Assembly: GCF_900105415.1 (NCBI RefSeq)
Contig: NZ_FNSM01000001.1
Coordinates: forward strand, 4,563,501-4,627,500
DNA length: 64,000 bases
Direction: 5' to 3'
DNA from: Streptomyces sp. TLI_105
GTDB taxonomy: Bacteria > Actinomycetota > Actinomycetes > Streptomycetales > Streptomycetaceae
Each line of letters begins with the position of its first letter. Position 1 is the first letter of the stretch. The notes below the pieces were generated by a model. The model was not told the DNA's origin, ran no database searches, and was given only the letters and a program-made list of their open reading frames with translations. Below, one piece after another: positions 1 through 9,695 of the stretch. The position numbers and the translations under genes were made by a program.

Positions 1-1704
<1,704 letters not shown>

Positions 1705-1727
1705 CCTCCCCGGGACCCCGGAATGGA

Positions 1728-1770
1728 AGCCGCGCCCCCACAGGTTCTAGCCTGTGGGGGCGCGGCTCTT
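1728..1770 (+). terminator. Intrinsic terminator after ftsH
   Basis: Perfect 17-bp stem: arms 1728-1744 and 1751-1767, with a six-base loop (ttctag) and a short T-containing tail. It lies 24 bases after the ftsH stop and before folE, so folE probably has its own promoter or depends on read-through. Confidence 0.85.
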
Positions 1771-1805
1771 TCGCGCGCACACAGTCAGACGGAACGAGGC
1801 ACAGG

Positions 1806-2414
1806 ATGACCGACCCGGTGACGCTGGACGGCGAGGGCACGATCGGCGAGTTCGACGAGAAGCGCGCCGAGAATGCCGTACGGGAGCTCCTCATCGCGGT
1901 CGGCGAGGACCCGGACCGCGAGGGTTTGCGCGAGACGCCGGCGCGGGTGGCGCGGGCGTACAGGGAGCTGTTCGCGGGGCTACGGCAGACGCCCGAGGAA
2001 GTGCTCACGACAACGTTCGACCTCGGACACGACGAGATGGTCCTCGTGAAGGACATCGAACTGACGTCCATGTGTGAGCATCATTTGCTGGTATTCCATG
2101 GCGTAGCTCACATTGGTTACATTCCGGCTGAATCGGGCAAAATCACCGGCCTGTCGAAGCTGGCGCGCCTGGTCGACGTCTTCGCTCGCCGCCCCCAGGT
2201 GCAGGAGCGCCTGACCACGCAGATCGCCGACTCGCTGATGGAGATCCTGGAGGCGCGTGGTGCGATCGTCGTGATCGAGGCCGAACACATGTGCATGTCC
2301 CTGCGTGGGGTCCGCAAGCCCGGAGCGAAGACGACGACCTCGGCAGTACGTGGTCAACTTCGTGACGCTACTACACGTGCTGAGGCTATGTCCCTGATAT
2401 TGGCCCGGTCGTAG
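1806..2414 (+). CDS. folE: GTP cyclohydrolase I
   Basis: Converts GTP to 7,8-dihydroneopterin triphosphate, the first step of folate synthesis; cytosolic homodecamer in the family. The 202-residue length is normal. Zinc ligands are visible as Cys90 and His93 ([12 protein letters not shown]) and Cys163 (EHMCMSLRG), and the substrate motif GLSKLARLV is intact. The rest of the folate pathway (folP, folB, folK) lies about 2 kb downstream on the opposite strand. Oddity: two stretches, about 2079-2144 and about 2347-2414, use codons rare in this genome (CAT, TTG, GTA, ATT, AAA, ACT, ATA) and are much less GC-rich than the rest of the gene, while the encoded residues remain conserved. See findings. 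Confidence 0.97.
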   Translation: MTDPVTLDGEGTIGEFDEKRAENAVRELLIAVGEDPDREGLRETPARVARAYRELFAGLRQTPEEVLTTTFDLGHDEMVLVKDIELTSMCEHHLLVFHGVAHIGYIPAESGKITGLSKLARLVDVFARRPQVQERLTTQIADSLMEILEARGAIVVIEAEHMCMSLRGVRKPGAKTTTSAVRGQLRDATTRAEAMSLILARS

Positions 2415-2432
2415 CGGACTGTCCACCTTGCT

Positions 2433-2484
2433 CCATACCGTCCTTGATCAGCGGAGCTCATCGCTGATCAAGGGGGCGGTATGG
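2433..2484 (+). promoter_or_regulatory. Long inverted repeat covering the ribosome-binding site and start codon of the intein-like gene
   Basis: A perfect 12-bp repeat (ccttgatcagcg, 2442-2453, with its complement at 2462-2473) has an 8-base loop. It is extended by a second 8-bp arm pair (ccataccg, 2433-2440, with 2477-2484), leaving a small internal bulge. It starts 19 bases after the folE stop and could act as the folE terminator, but it has no T-tract. Its right arm also contains the Shine-Dalgarno run (aaggggg) and ATG of the next gene, so in RNA it would hide the translation start. Confidence 0.7.
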
Positions 2485-3470
2485 GGTACGGACCGACCAG
2501 CAAGATGCTGGTCAACCTGGTGGACGGCTGCGCGCAGGCCAAGAACGTGGTGCCGGGCAGCGTGATGTGGACGCTGGACGGCGACCGGACGGTGCAGACC
2601 ACGGTCGTGGACGTGACGGCGGTGAAGGGGCGGCAGGCCGTCGACGTGGTCACGGACCACATGACCTTCACCGCCAGTCCGGATCTGCTGCTGCTCACCC
2701 CGGACGGGTGGAAGCGTGCGGCGGACGTGGCGGGGACGACGGTCGCCTGGACGCATGCGAAGAAGCTGTGCCGGGAGCGGCCGACGATCCGGCCGGGGTA
2801 CGAGTTCGGCTATTTCGTCGGAGCCACCTGCGCGGACGGGACCGTCTACAAGAACTATGTGTCGCTGATCGTGAATGAGGAGGCCTTTGCGGCCCGGTAC
2901 GCGACCGCGCTCATGGCCTGCACGGGACTCCCTGCCCGCCTGGAGGCGGTGACCAGGCCGTCCGGCTATCTGAAGCGTGACCTGCCCGGCTTCCGTGTAC
3001 GGGTGGTCTCCTCGTACCTCTCCGATGCGATGAGGCACTACGTAGGTGGGGATGCCCACCACATGCGACAGCATTTCCCCCGGGTCGTGCTGCGGGACAT
3101 CGATACCTTCCAGGGATTCCTGGACGGGTACATCGACGGCGACGGCCATCGCAGCAAGCACTGGAACGGGCGCGTGATCGCGAGCGCCAATGTGCCGTTC
3201 CTGACCGAGCTTGCGCCCATCATCGGGGCCCGGTTCACGCCGAACGCCAAAGGAGTCTCGCAGCTCTGCGTATCGGACCGCTGGGCCACCCGGGGCACCT
3301 TCACCCCCGAACACCACCCCCTAGACCCACCCGAGTCCTCCTGGATCAAGGTCCACGAGGTCCGCCCCCGTCCCGCCCTAGGCGCGAAGCCCTTCACCTT
3401 CTACGGGTACAAGCTCTCCCCGCACTCCACCTTCCTGGTGAACGGGCACCTCGCGCGCGAGCCCTGGTGA
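2481..3470 (+). CDS. Orphan intein-like protein: splice-dead Hint fold with LAGLIDADG endonuclease motifs
   Basis: A 329-residue protein that reads like an intein without host protein. Residues about 22-90 follow the intein N-terminal blocks (PGSVMWTLDGDRT, then ASPDLLLLTPDGW). The middle has two LAGLIDADG-like helices at about 109-119 (FGYFVGATCADG) and 210-221 (FQGFLDGYIDGDG), the second with a good acidic pair. The C-terminus (YGYKLSPHSTFLVNG) matches the last intein block. The splicing residues look lost: the position expected for Cys1 is Asn22, the block B His is Leu69, and the terminal His-Asn is Arg326-Glu327. Autocatalytic splicing is therefore not expected; a free-standing homing endonuclease is the best guess. 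The start is set by the aaggggg SD. The stop is 3 bases from the convergent DUF3180 gene. Function not shown. Confidence 0.72.
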   Translation: MGYGPTSKMLVNLVDGCAQAKNVVPGSVMWTLDGDRTVQTTVVDVTAVKGRQAVDVVTDHMTFTASPDLLLLTPDGWKRAADVAGTTVAWTHAKKLCRERPTIRPGYEFGYFVGATCADGTVYKNYVSLIVNEEAFAARYATALMACTGLPARLEAVTRPSGYLKRDLPGFRVRVVSSYLSDAMRHYVGGDAHHMRQHFPRVVLRDIDTFQGFLDGYIDGDGHRSKHWNGRVIASANVPFLTELAPIIGARFTPNAKGVSQLCVSDRWATRGTFTPEHHPLDPPESSWIKVHEVRPRPALGAKPFTFYGYKLSPHSTFLVNGHLAREPW

Positions 3471-3473
3471 GGC

Positions 3474-3953
3474 CTAGGCCGTCGGGGCCCGGTTCTCGTC
3501 GTCGTCCTCCGGGAGTTTGCACACCCGCTCCAGGAAGAGGGCGGCGGCGATGACGGCGATGCCCGCCGCGACCGAGAAGGCCGCGTAGAGGGCCTGGTCG
3601 CGGCGGGCGGGGACGTCGAGGGAGCCGAGGAGGAAGACGCCCGTGCCGCCGTACATGCCGGCGACGAGGGCGGCGACCAGGGCGCTCGCCTGGCCGAAGA
3701 CCACCGCGCGGGCCGCCATCAGGGGTTCGACGCCCTTGGCGCCGGGGCGGCGCTCGCGTTGGGCCTTGAGGCGGGCGCGGATGGAGAGGGCGGTCGCGGT
3801 GAGGACGACGGCGATGACGGCGAGGACGATGGGTGCGGCGATCGGCACGCTGGGGAGGGTGCCGACCGAGTCCCAGAGGCGGGCGGCGCCCCAGGAGAGG
3901 ATGCCGGCGACCAGGAACAGTCCGGTGAGCACTTTCAGCCGCAGTTGTTTCAC
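3474..3953 (-). CDS. DUF3180 membrane protein
   Basis: A 159-residue integral membrane protein with four hydrophobic segments: about 8-24, 37-58 (PIAAPIVLAVIAVVLTATAL), 83-105 and 122-142. An Arg/Lys-rich cytoplasmic loop lies between helices 2 and 3, and the tail is acidic (EDDDEN). It fits the DUF3180 family, which in actinobacteria is commonly found after folK. It lies 60 bases after folK on the same strand and is probably the last gene of the folate operon. No biochemical role is known to me. Confidence 0.85.
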   Translation of the reverse strand: MKQLRLKVLTGLFLVAGILSWGAARLWDSVGTLPSVPIAAPIVLAVIAVVLTATALSIRARLKAQRERRPGAKGVEPLMAARAVVFGQASALVAALVAGMYGGTGVFLLGSLDVPARRDQALYAAFSVAAGIAVIAAALFLERVCKLPEDDDENRAPTA

Positions 3954-4013
3954 CGGGTGTCCTTCGTGTCGTCGTCGGTCGTGGTCGCCGGGCGGTCTCC
4001 CCGAGCGTAACGA

Positions 4014-4613
4014 CTACTCGGGCAGACGGAGTTCCAGGTCGGCGCGGGGAGTGACGCCTTCGTGGCCGAGGGCGGTGAGGAGGTCGGCGACCGGGCCGTG
4101 GCCGGGGAGCTGGGCGTCGGGGTCGACGTCGTGCCAGGGGGCGAGGACGAAGGCGCGCTGGTGGGCGCGGGGGTGGGGGAGGGTGAGGACGGGGTCCTCG
4201 GAGATGACGTCGGCGTAGGTGATGATGTCGACGTCGATGGTGCGGGCGCCCCAGCGTTCTTCGCGGACCCGGTGGAAGGCTTCTTCGACGGCGTGGGCCC
4301 GTTCCAGGAGGGAGGAGGGCGGCAGTGTCGTCTTCACGAGGGCGACGGCGTTGAGGTAGGAGGGCTGGGTGTCGGGTTCGACGCCCCAGGGGGCCGTCTC
4401 GTAGACGGGGGAGACGGCTTTGACCCGGAGGCCGGGCGTGTCGCCGAGGGCGTCGATGGCGCCTTGGAGGGTCTCCAGGCGGTTGCCGAGGTTGGCGCCG
4501 AGGGCGAGGACGGCCCAGCGGGGGTTGGAGAGGGTGGTGTCGGCGGCGTCGACGGTGGCGACGACGGAGGCCGGTACGGGCTGGACGGTGGGGTCGCTCT
4601 GCGTCGGCTTCAT
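4014..4613 (-). CDS. folK: 2-amino-4-hydroxy-6-hydroxymethyldihydropteridine pyrophosphokinase
   Basis: Transfers pyrophosphate from ATP to 6-hydroxymethyl-7,8-dihydropterin, the step before FolP. The signature LALGANLGNR is at about residues 37-46, and the metal/ATP motif appears as RWGARTIDVDII. A 30-residue Thr/Val-rich N-terminal extension precedes the fold. The start chosen (ATG at 4613) overlaps the folB stop as ATGA, which implies translational coupling; a longer reading frame upstream would run into folB and is not credible. Confidence 0.95.
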   Translation of the reverse strand: MKPTQSDPTVQPVPASVVATVDAADTTLSNPRWAVLALGANLGNRLETLQGAIDALGDTPGLRVKAVSPVYETAPWGVEPDTQPSYLNAVALVKTTLPPSSLLERAHAVEEAFHRVREERWGARTIDVDIITYADVISEDPVLTLPHPRAHQRAFVLAPWHDVDPDAQLPGHGPVADLLTALGHEGVTPRADLELRLPE

Positions 4614-4969
4614 CGTCGGCTCCGGGTGATCGTGATGGTCACGTCGTCGAAGGGCACGGTGATGGGTGCGTCGGGTTTGTGGACGACGACTTCCACTTCC
4701 TGTACCCCGGTGTGGCTGAGGCATTGCTGGGCGATGCGCTCGGCGAGGGTTTCGATGAGGTCGACGGGTTCGCCCTGGACGACGTCGACGACCTCTTCGG
4801 CGACGATGCCGTAGTGCACCGTCTTGCTGAGGTCGTCGTCGGCGGCGGCCGGGCGGGTGTCCAGGCCGAGGACCAGGTCCACGATGAAGGTCTGGCCCTC
4901 CTCGCGCTCCTTGGGGAAGACGCCGTGGTGGCCTCGGGCCTTGAGGCCGCGCAGCGCGACACGATCCAC
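4610..4969 (-). CDS. folB: Dihydroneopterin aldolase
   Basis: Cleaves 7,8-dihydroneopterin to 6-hydroxymethyl-7,8-dihydropterin and glycolaldehyde. The short fold is complete at 119 residues: DRVALRGLKARGHHGVFPKEREEGQTF at the start, with the substrate Glu in the KEREEGQ region, and LIETLAERIA plus VEVVVHKPDAPI later. Start GTG at 4969 is chosen for the AGGAG eight bases upstream. Its end overlaps folK by four bases; 121 bases separate it from the NTF2-like gene upstream. Confidence 0.95.
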   Translation of the reverse strand: MDRVALRGLKARGHHGVFPKEREEGQTFIVDLVLGLDTRPAAADDDLSKTVHYGIVAEEVVDVVQGEPVDLIETLAERIAQQCLSHTGVQEVEVVVHKPDAPITVPFDDVTITITRSRR

Positions 4970-5090
4970 GCGAATCACTCCTGCTGTCGTAGTTCGGGTG
5001 GCCACGCAGCCGGGTGCGGACGGCCGGGTGTCCACTTCGAATCTACCTGCGGGGACCGACAGCGTTTGTCCGTGGGGGGCCGGGGGTGGG

Positions 5091-5579
5091 TCAGGCGGGG
5101 GGTTCGGTGGGTTCTGTGCCGGGCTCGGATCCGTCTGTTTCGTCCGTTTCGCCGAGGACGGGGGAGGCGTGGTGGGACCAGATCCGCCAGCCCGTGGGTG
5201 TGCGGCGGAAGACGTTGGTGGCGACGACGAGCTGGCCGACGAGGGGGCCGAGCTCGGCGCCGTCCTCGGCGGGTCCGCCGCTGAGGATGTTCTCGGTGCA
5301 GGTGACGAGGGCGGTGTCGTCGGCGAGGGAGATCCGGAGGTCGGTGAGGAAGAACTGGATGTAGTCGGTGTTCGCCATGATCAGGGCGTACGAGCGGAGC
5401 ACCTCGCCGCGGCCGGTGAGGACGGGCCAGCCGGGGTGGACGCAGGTGATGGGGGTGGTGTCGTCGTCGAGCCAGAGGGTGGAGAGGCGTTCGAAGTCGC
5501 CGGTCTCCATGGCTTCGTAGAAGGCGGTGTTGGCGGCTTCGACGGCTGCTTCGTCGGTGGCTCGGTCCGTGTGGCTCAC
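5091..5579 (-). CDS. NTF2/SnoaL-like protein within the folate operon
   Basis: A 162-residue protein with the fold signature of a calcium-kinase-association/SnoaL-like NTF2 domain (AANTAFYEAMETGDFERLSTLWLDDDTTPITCVHPGW and, near the end, WRIWSHHASPV). The tail is acidic and Glu/Pro/Thr-rich. GTG at 5579 overlaps the folP stop as GTGA, so it is co-translated with folP and precedes folB. Homologues at this position are common in Streptomyces folate loci. No catalytic role is known; a pterin-related function would be a guess from position. Confidence 0.85.
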   Translation of the reverse strand: MSHTDRATDEAAVEAANTAFYEAMETGDFERLSTLWLDDDTTPITCVHPGWPVLTGRGEVLRSYALIMANTDYIQFFLTDLRISLADDTALVTCTENILSGGPAEDGAELGPLVGQLVVATNVFRRTPTGWRIWSHHASPVLGETDETDGSEPGTEPTEPPA

Positions 5580-6436
5580 GCGGCTCCTTCGACGGCCCTG
5601 GCGACGCGTACGGCGTCGGCGGTGGCGCGTACTTCGTGGACGCGGACGGCCCATGCGCCGGTGTGGGCGGCGATGGCGGAGACGGCGGCGGTGGCGGCGT
5701 CGCGTTCGCGGGCGGGGGGTGGGGTGGTGCCTTCGCGGGTGAGGACGTGGCCGAGGAATCGTTTGCGGGAGGCGGCGACGAGGAGGGGGCGGCCGAGGGT
5801 GCGGAGCTCGGGGAGGTGGGCGACGAGGGCGAGGTCGTGGGGGGCGAGTTTGGCGAAGCCGAGGCCGGGGTCGATGACGATGCGTTCGGGGGCGATGCCG
5901 CCGTCGATGACGGCTTCCATGCGGGTGCGGAGTTCGGTGAGGACTTCGCCGACGACGTCGTCGTAGACGGCGAGGCTGTTCATGTTGTCGCTGAAGCCGC
6001 GCCAGTGCATGACGACGAAGGGGACTTCGGCGGCGGCGACGGCGGGGACCATGGCGGGGTCGGCGAGGCCGCCGCTGACGTCGTTGACGAGGACGGCGCC
6101 GGCTTCGACGGCGCGGGCGGCGACGGTGGCGCGCATGGTGTCGACGGAGACGGTGACGCCTTCGGCGGCGAGGCCGCGGACGACGGGGATGACTCGGCGG
6201 AGTTCTTCCTCCTCGTCGACGCGGGTGGCGCCGGGGCGGGTGGATTCGCCGCCGACGTCGACGAGGTCGGCGCCTTCGGCGACCAGGTCGAGGCCGTGTT
6301 TGACGGCGGCCGTGGTGTCGAACCAGCGGCCGCCGTCGGAGAAGGAGTCGGGGGTCACGTTGACCACGCCCATGACCGCGCAGCGGTCCCACTCCGGCAG
6401 GCCTCGGGCGGTGCCCCGGTCGATCGTCGTACTCAT
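5576..6436 (-). CDS. folP: Dihydropteroate synthase
   Basis: Condenses hydroxymethyldihydropterin pyrophosphate with p-aminobenzoate; the sulfonamide target. The 286-residue length is normal. Conserved motifs are NVTPDSFSDGG (26-36), DVGGESTRPG (60-69), VNDVSGG, DPGLGFAK and SRKRFLG. It is the first gene of the minus-strand run folP - NTF2-like - folB - folK - DUF3180, and is coupled to the NTF2-like gene by a four-base overlap. Confidence 0.97.
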   Translation of the reverse strand: MSTTIDRGTARGLPEWDRCAVMGVVNVTPDSFSDGGRWFDTTAAVKHGLDLVAEGADLVDVGGESTRPGATRVDEEEELRRVIPVVRGLAAEGVTVSVDTMRATVAARAVEAGAVLVNDVSGGLADPAMVPAVAAAEVPFVVMHWRGFSDNMNSLAVYDDVVGEVLTELRTRMEAVIDGGIAPERIVIDPGLGFAKLAPHDLALVAHLPELRTLGRPLLVAASRKRFLGHVLTREGTTPPPARERDAATAAVSAIAAHTGAWAVRVHEVRATADAVRVARAVEGAA

Positions 6437-6508
6437 GTGTCCAGCGTAGGGCCCGGGGGCGATATCAGGCCGCGCGGATGGGGCGTCCGGGCTGGGGGTG
6501 TGCTTCGG

Positions 6509-8344
6509 TCAGGCGGCGCGGATCTTGTGGTCGGTGGTCTGGGTGGGGGTGATGTGGGTGCAGGGGCGGGGGGTGGGGGTGGGGCGTCGGCGGGTGAGGG
6601 GGAGGGGCAGGGTGAGGTTGACGAAGCCTTCGGCCTGCATGGCGGCGAAGCCGATGCGGGGGAGGTCGCGGCTTTTGCGGTAGACGACGAAGCGGGGTTC
6701 CCAGCGTGGCTGGAATTTGGCGTTGAACTTGTAGAGCGATTCGATCTGGAACCAGCGGGAGAGGAAGACGAGGAGTCCGCGCCAGATGCGGAGGACTGGG
6801 CCGGCGCCGATCTTCTCGCCGCGGGCGAGGGCGGCGCGGAACATGGCGAAGTTGAGGGACACGCGGGTGATGCCGAGGCCGGGGGAGGCCTGGAGGGCGG
6901 CGACGATGAGGAGCTCGTTCATGCCGGGGTCGGCGGAGCGGTCGCGGCGCATGAGTTCGAGGGACATGCCGTCGGGGCCCCAGGGCACGAAGTGGATGAT
7001 CGCTTTGAGGTCGCCGTAGGGGGAGGTTTCGTCGTCCTTGTGGGCGGTCGCTATGACGGCGTCGCCGTCTCCGGGGGTGCCGATGCGGCCGAGGGCCATG
7101 GAGAAGCCGCGTTCGGTGTCGGTGCCGCGCCAGTCGGCGGCGGCGCGGCGGACGCGTTCGAGTTCGTCGTCGTCGAGGTCGCGGACTCGGCGGACCTGGG
7201 TGGTGTAGCCGCCTCGTTCGATGCGTTTGACCATTTGGCGGACGTTGCGCATGGCTCGGCCGGAGAGGGAGAAGTCCGCGACGTCGACGACCGCTTCGTC
7301 GCCGAGTTCGAGGGCGTCGAGGCCGGTTTCTCGGGTCCAGACCTGGCCGCCGGTCTCGGAGCAGCCCATGACGGCGGGGGTCCAGGAGTGGGCTTTGGCT
7401 TCGTCCATGAAGCGTTCGATGGCGCCGGGCCAGGCTTCGACGTCGCCGATGGGGTCGCCGCTGGCGAGCATGACGCCGGAGACGACGCGGTAGCAGACGG
7501 CGGCTTTGCCGCTGGGGGAGAAGACGACGCCCTTGTCGCGGCGGAGGGCGAAGTGGCCGAGGGAGTCGCGGCCGCCGTGCTGGTCGAGGAGGGCGCGCAG
7601 CCGGGTCTCGTCGTCGTCGGTGAGGCGGGCGGCGGGGTGTTCGGGGCGGAAGGCCAGGTAGATGGTGGTGAGGGCGGTGAGCATGCCGAGGGCGCCGAGG
7701 GAGTAGCCGACGGTCCAGTCGACGCCGTGGGTGTAGGCGACGGGGCCTTCGATGCCGAGGAGTCCGTAGAGGACGTGTTCGAGGCGGTCGGCGAGGCTGG
7801 GGCTGCCGATGACGCGGCGGGGGTGGGCGCTGACGATGACGAGGCCGAGGGCGATGGATCCGGCGCCCATGACGACGAAGTTGGCGAGGGCTCGCCAGCG
7901 GCTGCGGGGGTCGGGGAGCGCGGCGAACTCGCCTCGGTGACGTACGAGGAGTGCGAGGAGTACGAGGGAGAGGAGGGCGCCGAGGACGGAGTGGCGCCAG
8001 ACGAACTGGGCGGCGGCTCCGAGGGGGAGGAGGACGACGGCGGCGCGCCAGGCGCGGCGTTTGTGGCGCTTGAGGCCGTGGGCGAGGAGGAGGAGGAGGA
8101 CGCCGGCGCTCAGGGAGAGGGCGGCGGAGAGGGGTCCGAGGGTGCCGGGGAGGACTTCGGCGACGGCGTGCATGCGACTGGCGCGGAAGCGGGGGAACAC
8201 CCCGGCGGCGATGTCGATGAGGCCGATGACGGTGCAGGCCGTGCCGACGAGGGACGGGACCTTCTCGGCGCGGGGGCCGTGGAGAATCCGTCGCACCCCA
8301 ACCGGAACCAATCCGGATTTGTCCCCATCTACCGTGACAGACAT
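6509..8344 (-). CDS. Membrane DUF2156 protein, phosphatidylglycerol lysyltransferase (MprF)-like
   Basis: A 611-residue protein. The N-terminal ~220 residues form about six hydrophobic helices (VGTACTVIGLIDIAAGVF, LGPLSAALSLSAGVLLLLLA and others). The C-terminal ~350 residues match the cytosolic DUF2156 domain (RLRALLDQHGGRDSLGHFALRRDKGVVFSPSGKAAVCYRVVSGVMLASGDPIGD). This is the arrangement of MprF/LysX-type enzymes, which transfer aminoacyl groups from tRNA to phosphatidylglycerol, but with fewer membrane helices than MprF. It lies 72 bases upstream of folP on the same strand and may be a separate unit. The acyl donor and lipid acceptor cannot be read from the sequence. Confidence 0.82.
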   Translation of the reverse strand: MSVTVDGDKSGLVPVGVRRILHGPRAEKVPSLVGTACTVIGLIDIAAGVFPRFRASRMHAVAEVLPGTLGPLSAALSLSAGVLLLLLAHGLKRHKRRAWRAAVVLLPLGAAAQFVWRHSVLGALLSLVLLALLVRHRGEFAALPDPRSRWRALANFVVMGAGSIALGLVIVSAHPRRVIGSPSLADRLEHVLYGLLGIEGPVAYTHGVDWTVGYSLGALGMLTALTTIYLAFRPEHPAARLTDDDETRLRALLDQHGGRDSLGHFALRRDKGVVFSPSGKAAVCYRVVSGVMLASGDPIGDVEAWPGAIERFMDEAKAHSWTPAVMGCSETGGQVWTRETGLDALELGDEAVVDVADFSLSGRAMRNVRQMVKRIERGGYTTQVRRVRDLDDDELERVRRAAADWRGTDTERGFSMALGRIGTPGDGDAVIATAHKDDETSPYGDLKAIIHFVPWGPDGMSLELMRRDRSADPGMNELLIVAALQASPGLGITRVSLNFAMFRAALARGEKIGAGPVLRIWRGLLVFLSRWFQIESLYKFNAKFQPRWEPRFVVYRKSRDLPRIGFAAMQAEGFVNLTLPLPLTRRRPTPTPRPCTHITPTQTTDHKIRAA

Positions 8345-8509
8345 GGCTTCCCGTACTTCTCGTGGTCCTGCGCAGGGTCTCTGACTCCGGTCGGGCCCTG
8401 CGGCGCGTTCGGCGGGCCGTCCCGGCTGGTGCGCCTTCTATGACGACGGGGTACGGGGCCGGGTTCATTCGTTCACAGGAAAATCTCGGAAAGAAGGCTC
8501 GGTCGTCTC

Positions 8510-9622
8510 ATGGGTCTCACCAGCGACAAAGTCCTCGTGTTGGCCGTGGCGCTGGCCGTGGTGCTGTTCCTCGCCACGGTCTGGCTGTGGCCGAGGCTGG
8601 CGCGGCGCGGCTGGCGGCCGGTCGTGGGCCGGGTGGGGCTGCTGCTCGTGACGCAGGTGGTGCTGTTCGCGGCGGTGGGGCTGGCGGCGAACCGGTCGTT
8701 CCTCTTCTACGGCTCGTGGGCCGACCTGCTCGGGCAGGAGCAGGACATGGGGGTGGTCGTCGATCACGGGGCCGGCTCGAAGGACGTGCGGGTGGTGGGG
8801 ACGCGGACGCTCGACGTGCCGGGTGGCGGTCGTCCGTCGGTCGGGGGCCAGATCCAGGAGGTCGTGCTCGCGGGGGAGCGGTCGGGGATCGTCTCGCCGG
8901 CCTATGTGTACCTGCCGCCGGAGTACTTCCAGGCCCGGTACGCGAAGCGGACGTTCCCGGCCTCGGTGGTGCTCACGGGGTATCCGGGGTCGGCGGAGAA
9001 CCTGATCAAGGGGCTCAACTATCCGAAGGCGGCGTACCTCCAGGCGAAGGAGGGGCGGATGCAGCCGATGATCATGGTGTTGCTGCGTCCGACGGTGGCG
9101 CCGCCGCGGGACACCGAGTGCGTGGACATCCCGGGGGGCCCGCAGACGGAGACGTTCTTCGCGGAGGACCTGCCGAAGGCGGTCTCGGGGGCGTACCGGG
9201 TGGGGACGAAGGCGCGGAACTGGGGGTTCATGGGGAACTCCACGGGTGGCTACTGCGCCCTGAAGATCGCTCTGCACCACCCGGACCGGTTCGCGGCGGG
9301 GGCGGGCTTCTCCGCGTACTACAAGGCGGCGGAGGACATCACCACCGGGGACCTGTTCCACGGGGACGACGCTCTGCGCAAGCGGGGCGACCTGCTGTGG
9401 AGCCTGGATCACGGGCGGTTGGGGAACACGTCGTTCCTGGTGACGTCGTCGAAGCACGGCGAGAACAACCTGAAGGGGACGCAGCAGTTCATCCGGAAGG
9501 TGAAGAGCCCGGCGCAGGTCTCGTCGATCGTGCTGGAGAGCGGTGGGCACAACTTCAACACGTGGAACCGCGAGCTCGCGCCGGGTCTCGTCTGGATGGG
9601 CGGGAAGCTCAGCGCGAACTGA
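8510..9622 (+). CDS. Membrane-anchored alpha/beta-hydrolase esterase (esterase D/antigen 85-like)
   Basis: A 370-residue protein. Two hydrophobic segments at the N-terminus (about 8-28 and 43-62) place the catalytic domain outside the membrane. The hydrolase domain contains VYLPPEYFQARYAKRTFPASVVLTGYPGS and the nucleophile elbow GNSTGGYCAL, with a C-terminal His in ESGGHNFNTW. This resembles the putative esterase/antigen 85 family; the usual GxSxG is GNSTG here. It is divergent from the MprF-like gene with 165 bases between starts. Substrate unknown. Confidence 0.83.
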   Translation: MGLTSDKVLVLAVALAVVLFLATVWLWPRLARRGWRPVVGRVGLLLVTQVVLFAAVGLAANRSFLFYGSWADLLGQEQDMGVVVDHGAGSKDVRVVGTRTLDVPGGGRPSVGGQIQEVVLAGERSGIVSPAYVYLPPEYFQARYAKRTFPASVVLTGYPGSAENLIKGLNYPKAAYLQAKEGRMQPMIMVLLRPTVAPPRDTECVDIPGGPQTETFFAEDLPKAVSGAYRVGTKARNWGFMGNSTGGYCALKIALHHPDRFAAGAGFSAYYKAAEDITTGDLFHGDDALRKRGDLLWSLDHGRLGNTSFLVTSSKHGENNLKGTQQFIRKVKSPAQVSSIVLESGGHNFNTWNRELAPGLVWMGGKLSAN

Positions 9623-9695
9623 GGCTCACTCGGCGGTCGGGCGGTCGGGCGGTCCGGTGGCGGTGCTCCGTCGGCGGTGGTCCGGTGTCCGCGGT

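Noticed and set aside
2481..3470. Active intein interrupting a host gene
   Set aside because: Key splicing residues are absent and no extein sequence is recognisable on either side; folE is complete upstream.
5636..8443. A 935-residue Gly/Glu/Asp/Val-rich open frame on the plus strand
   Set aside because: Antisense shadow of folP and the MprF-like gene; no SD, no domain, typical of high third-position G/C on the opposite strand.
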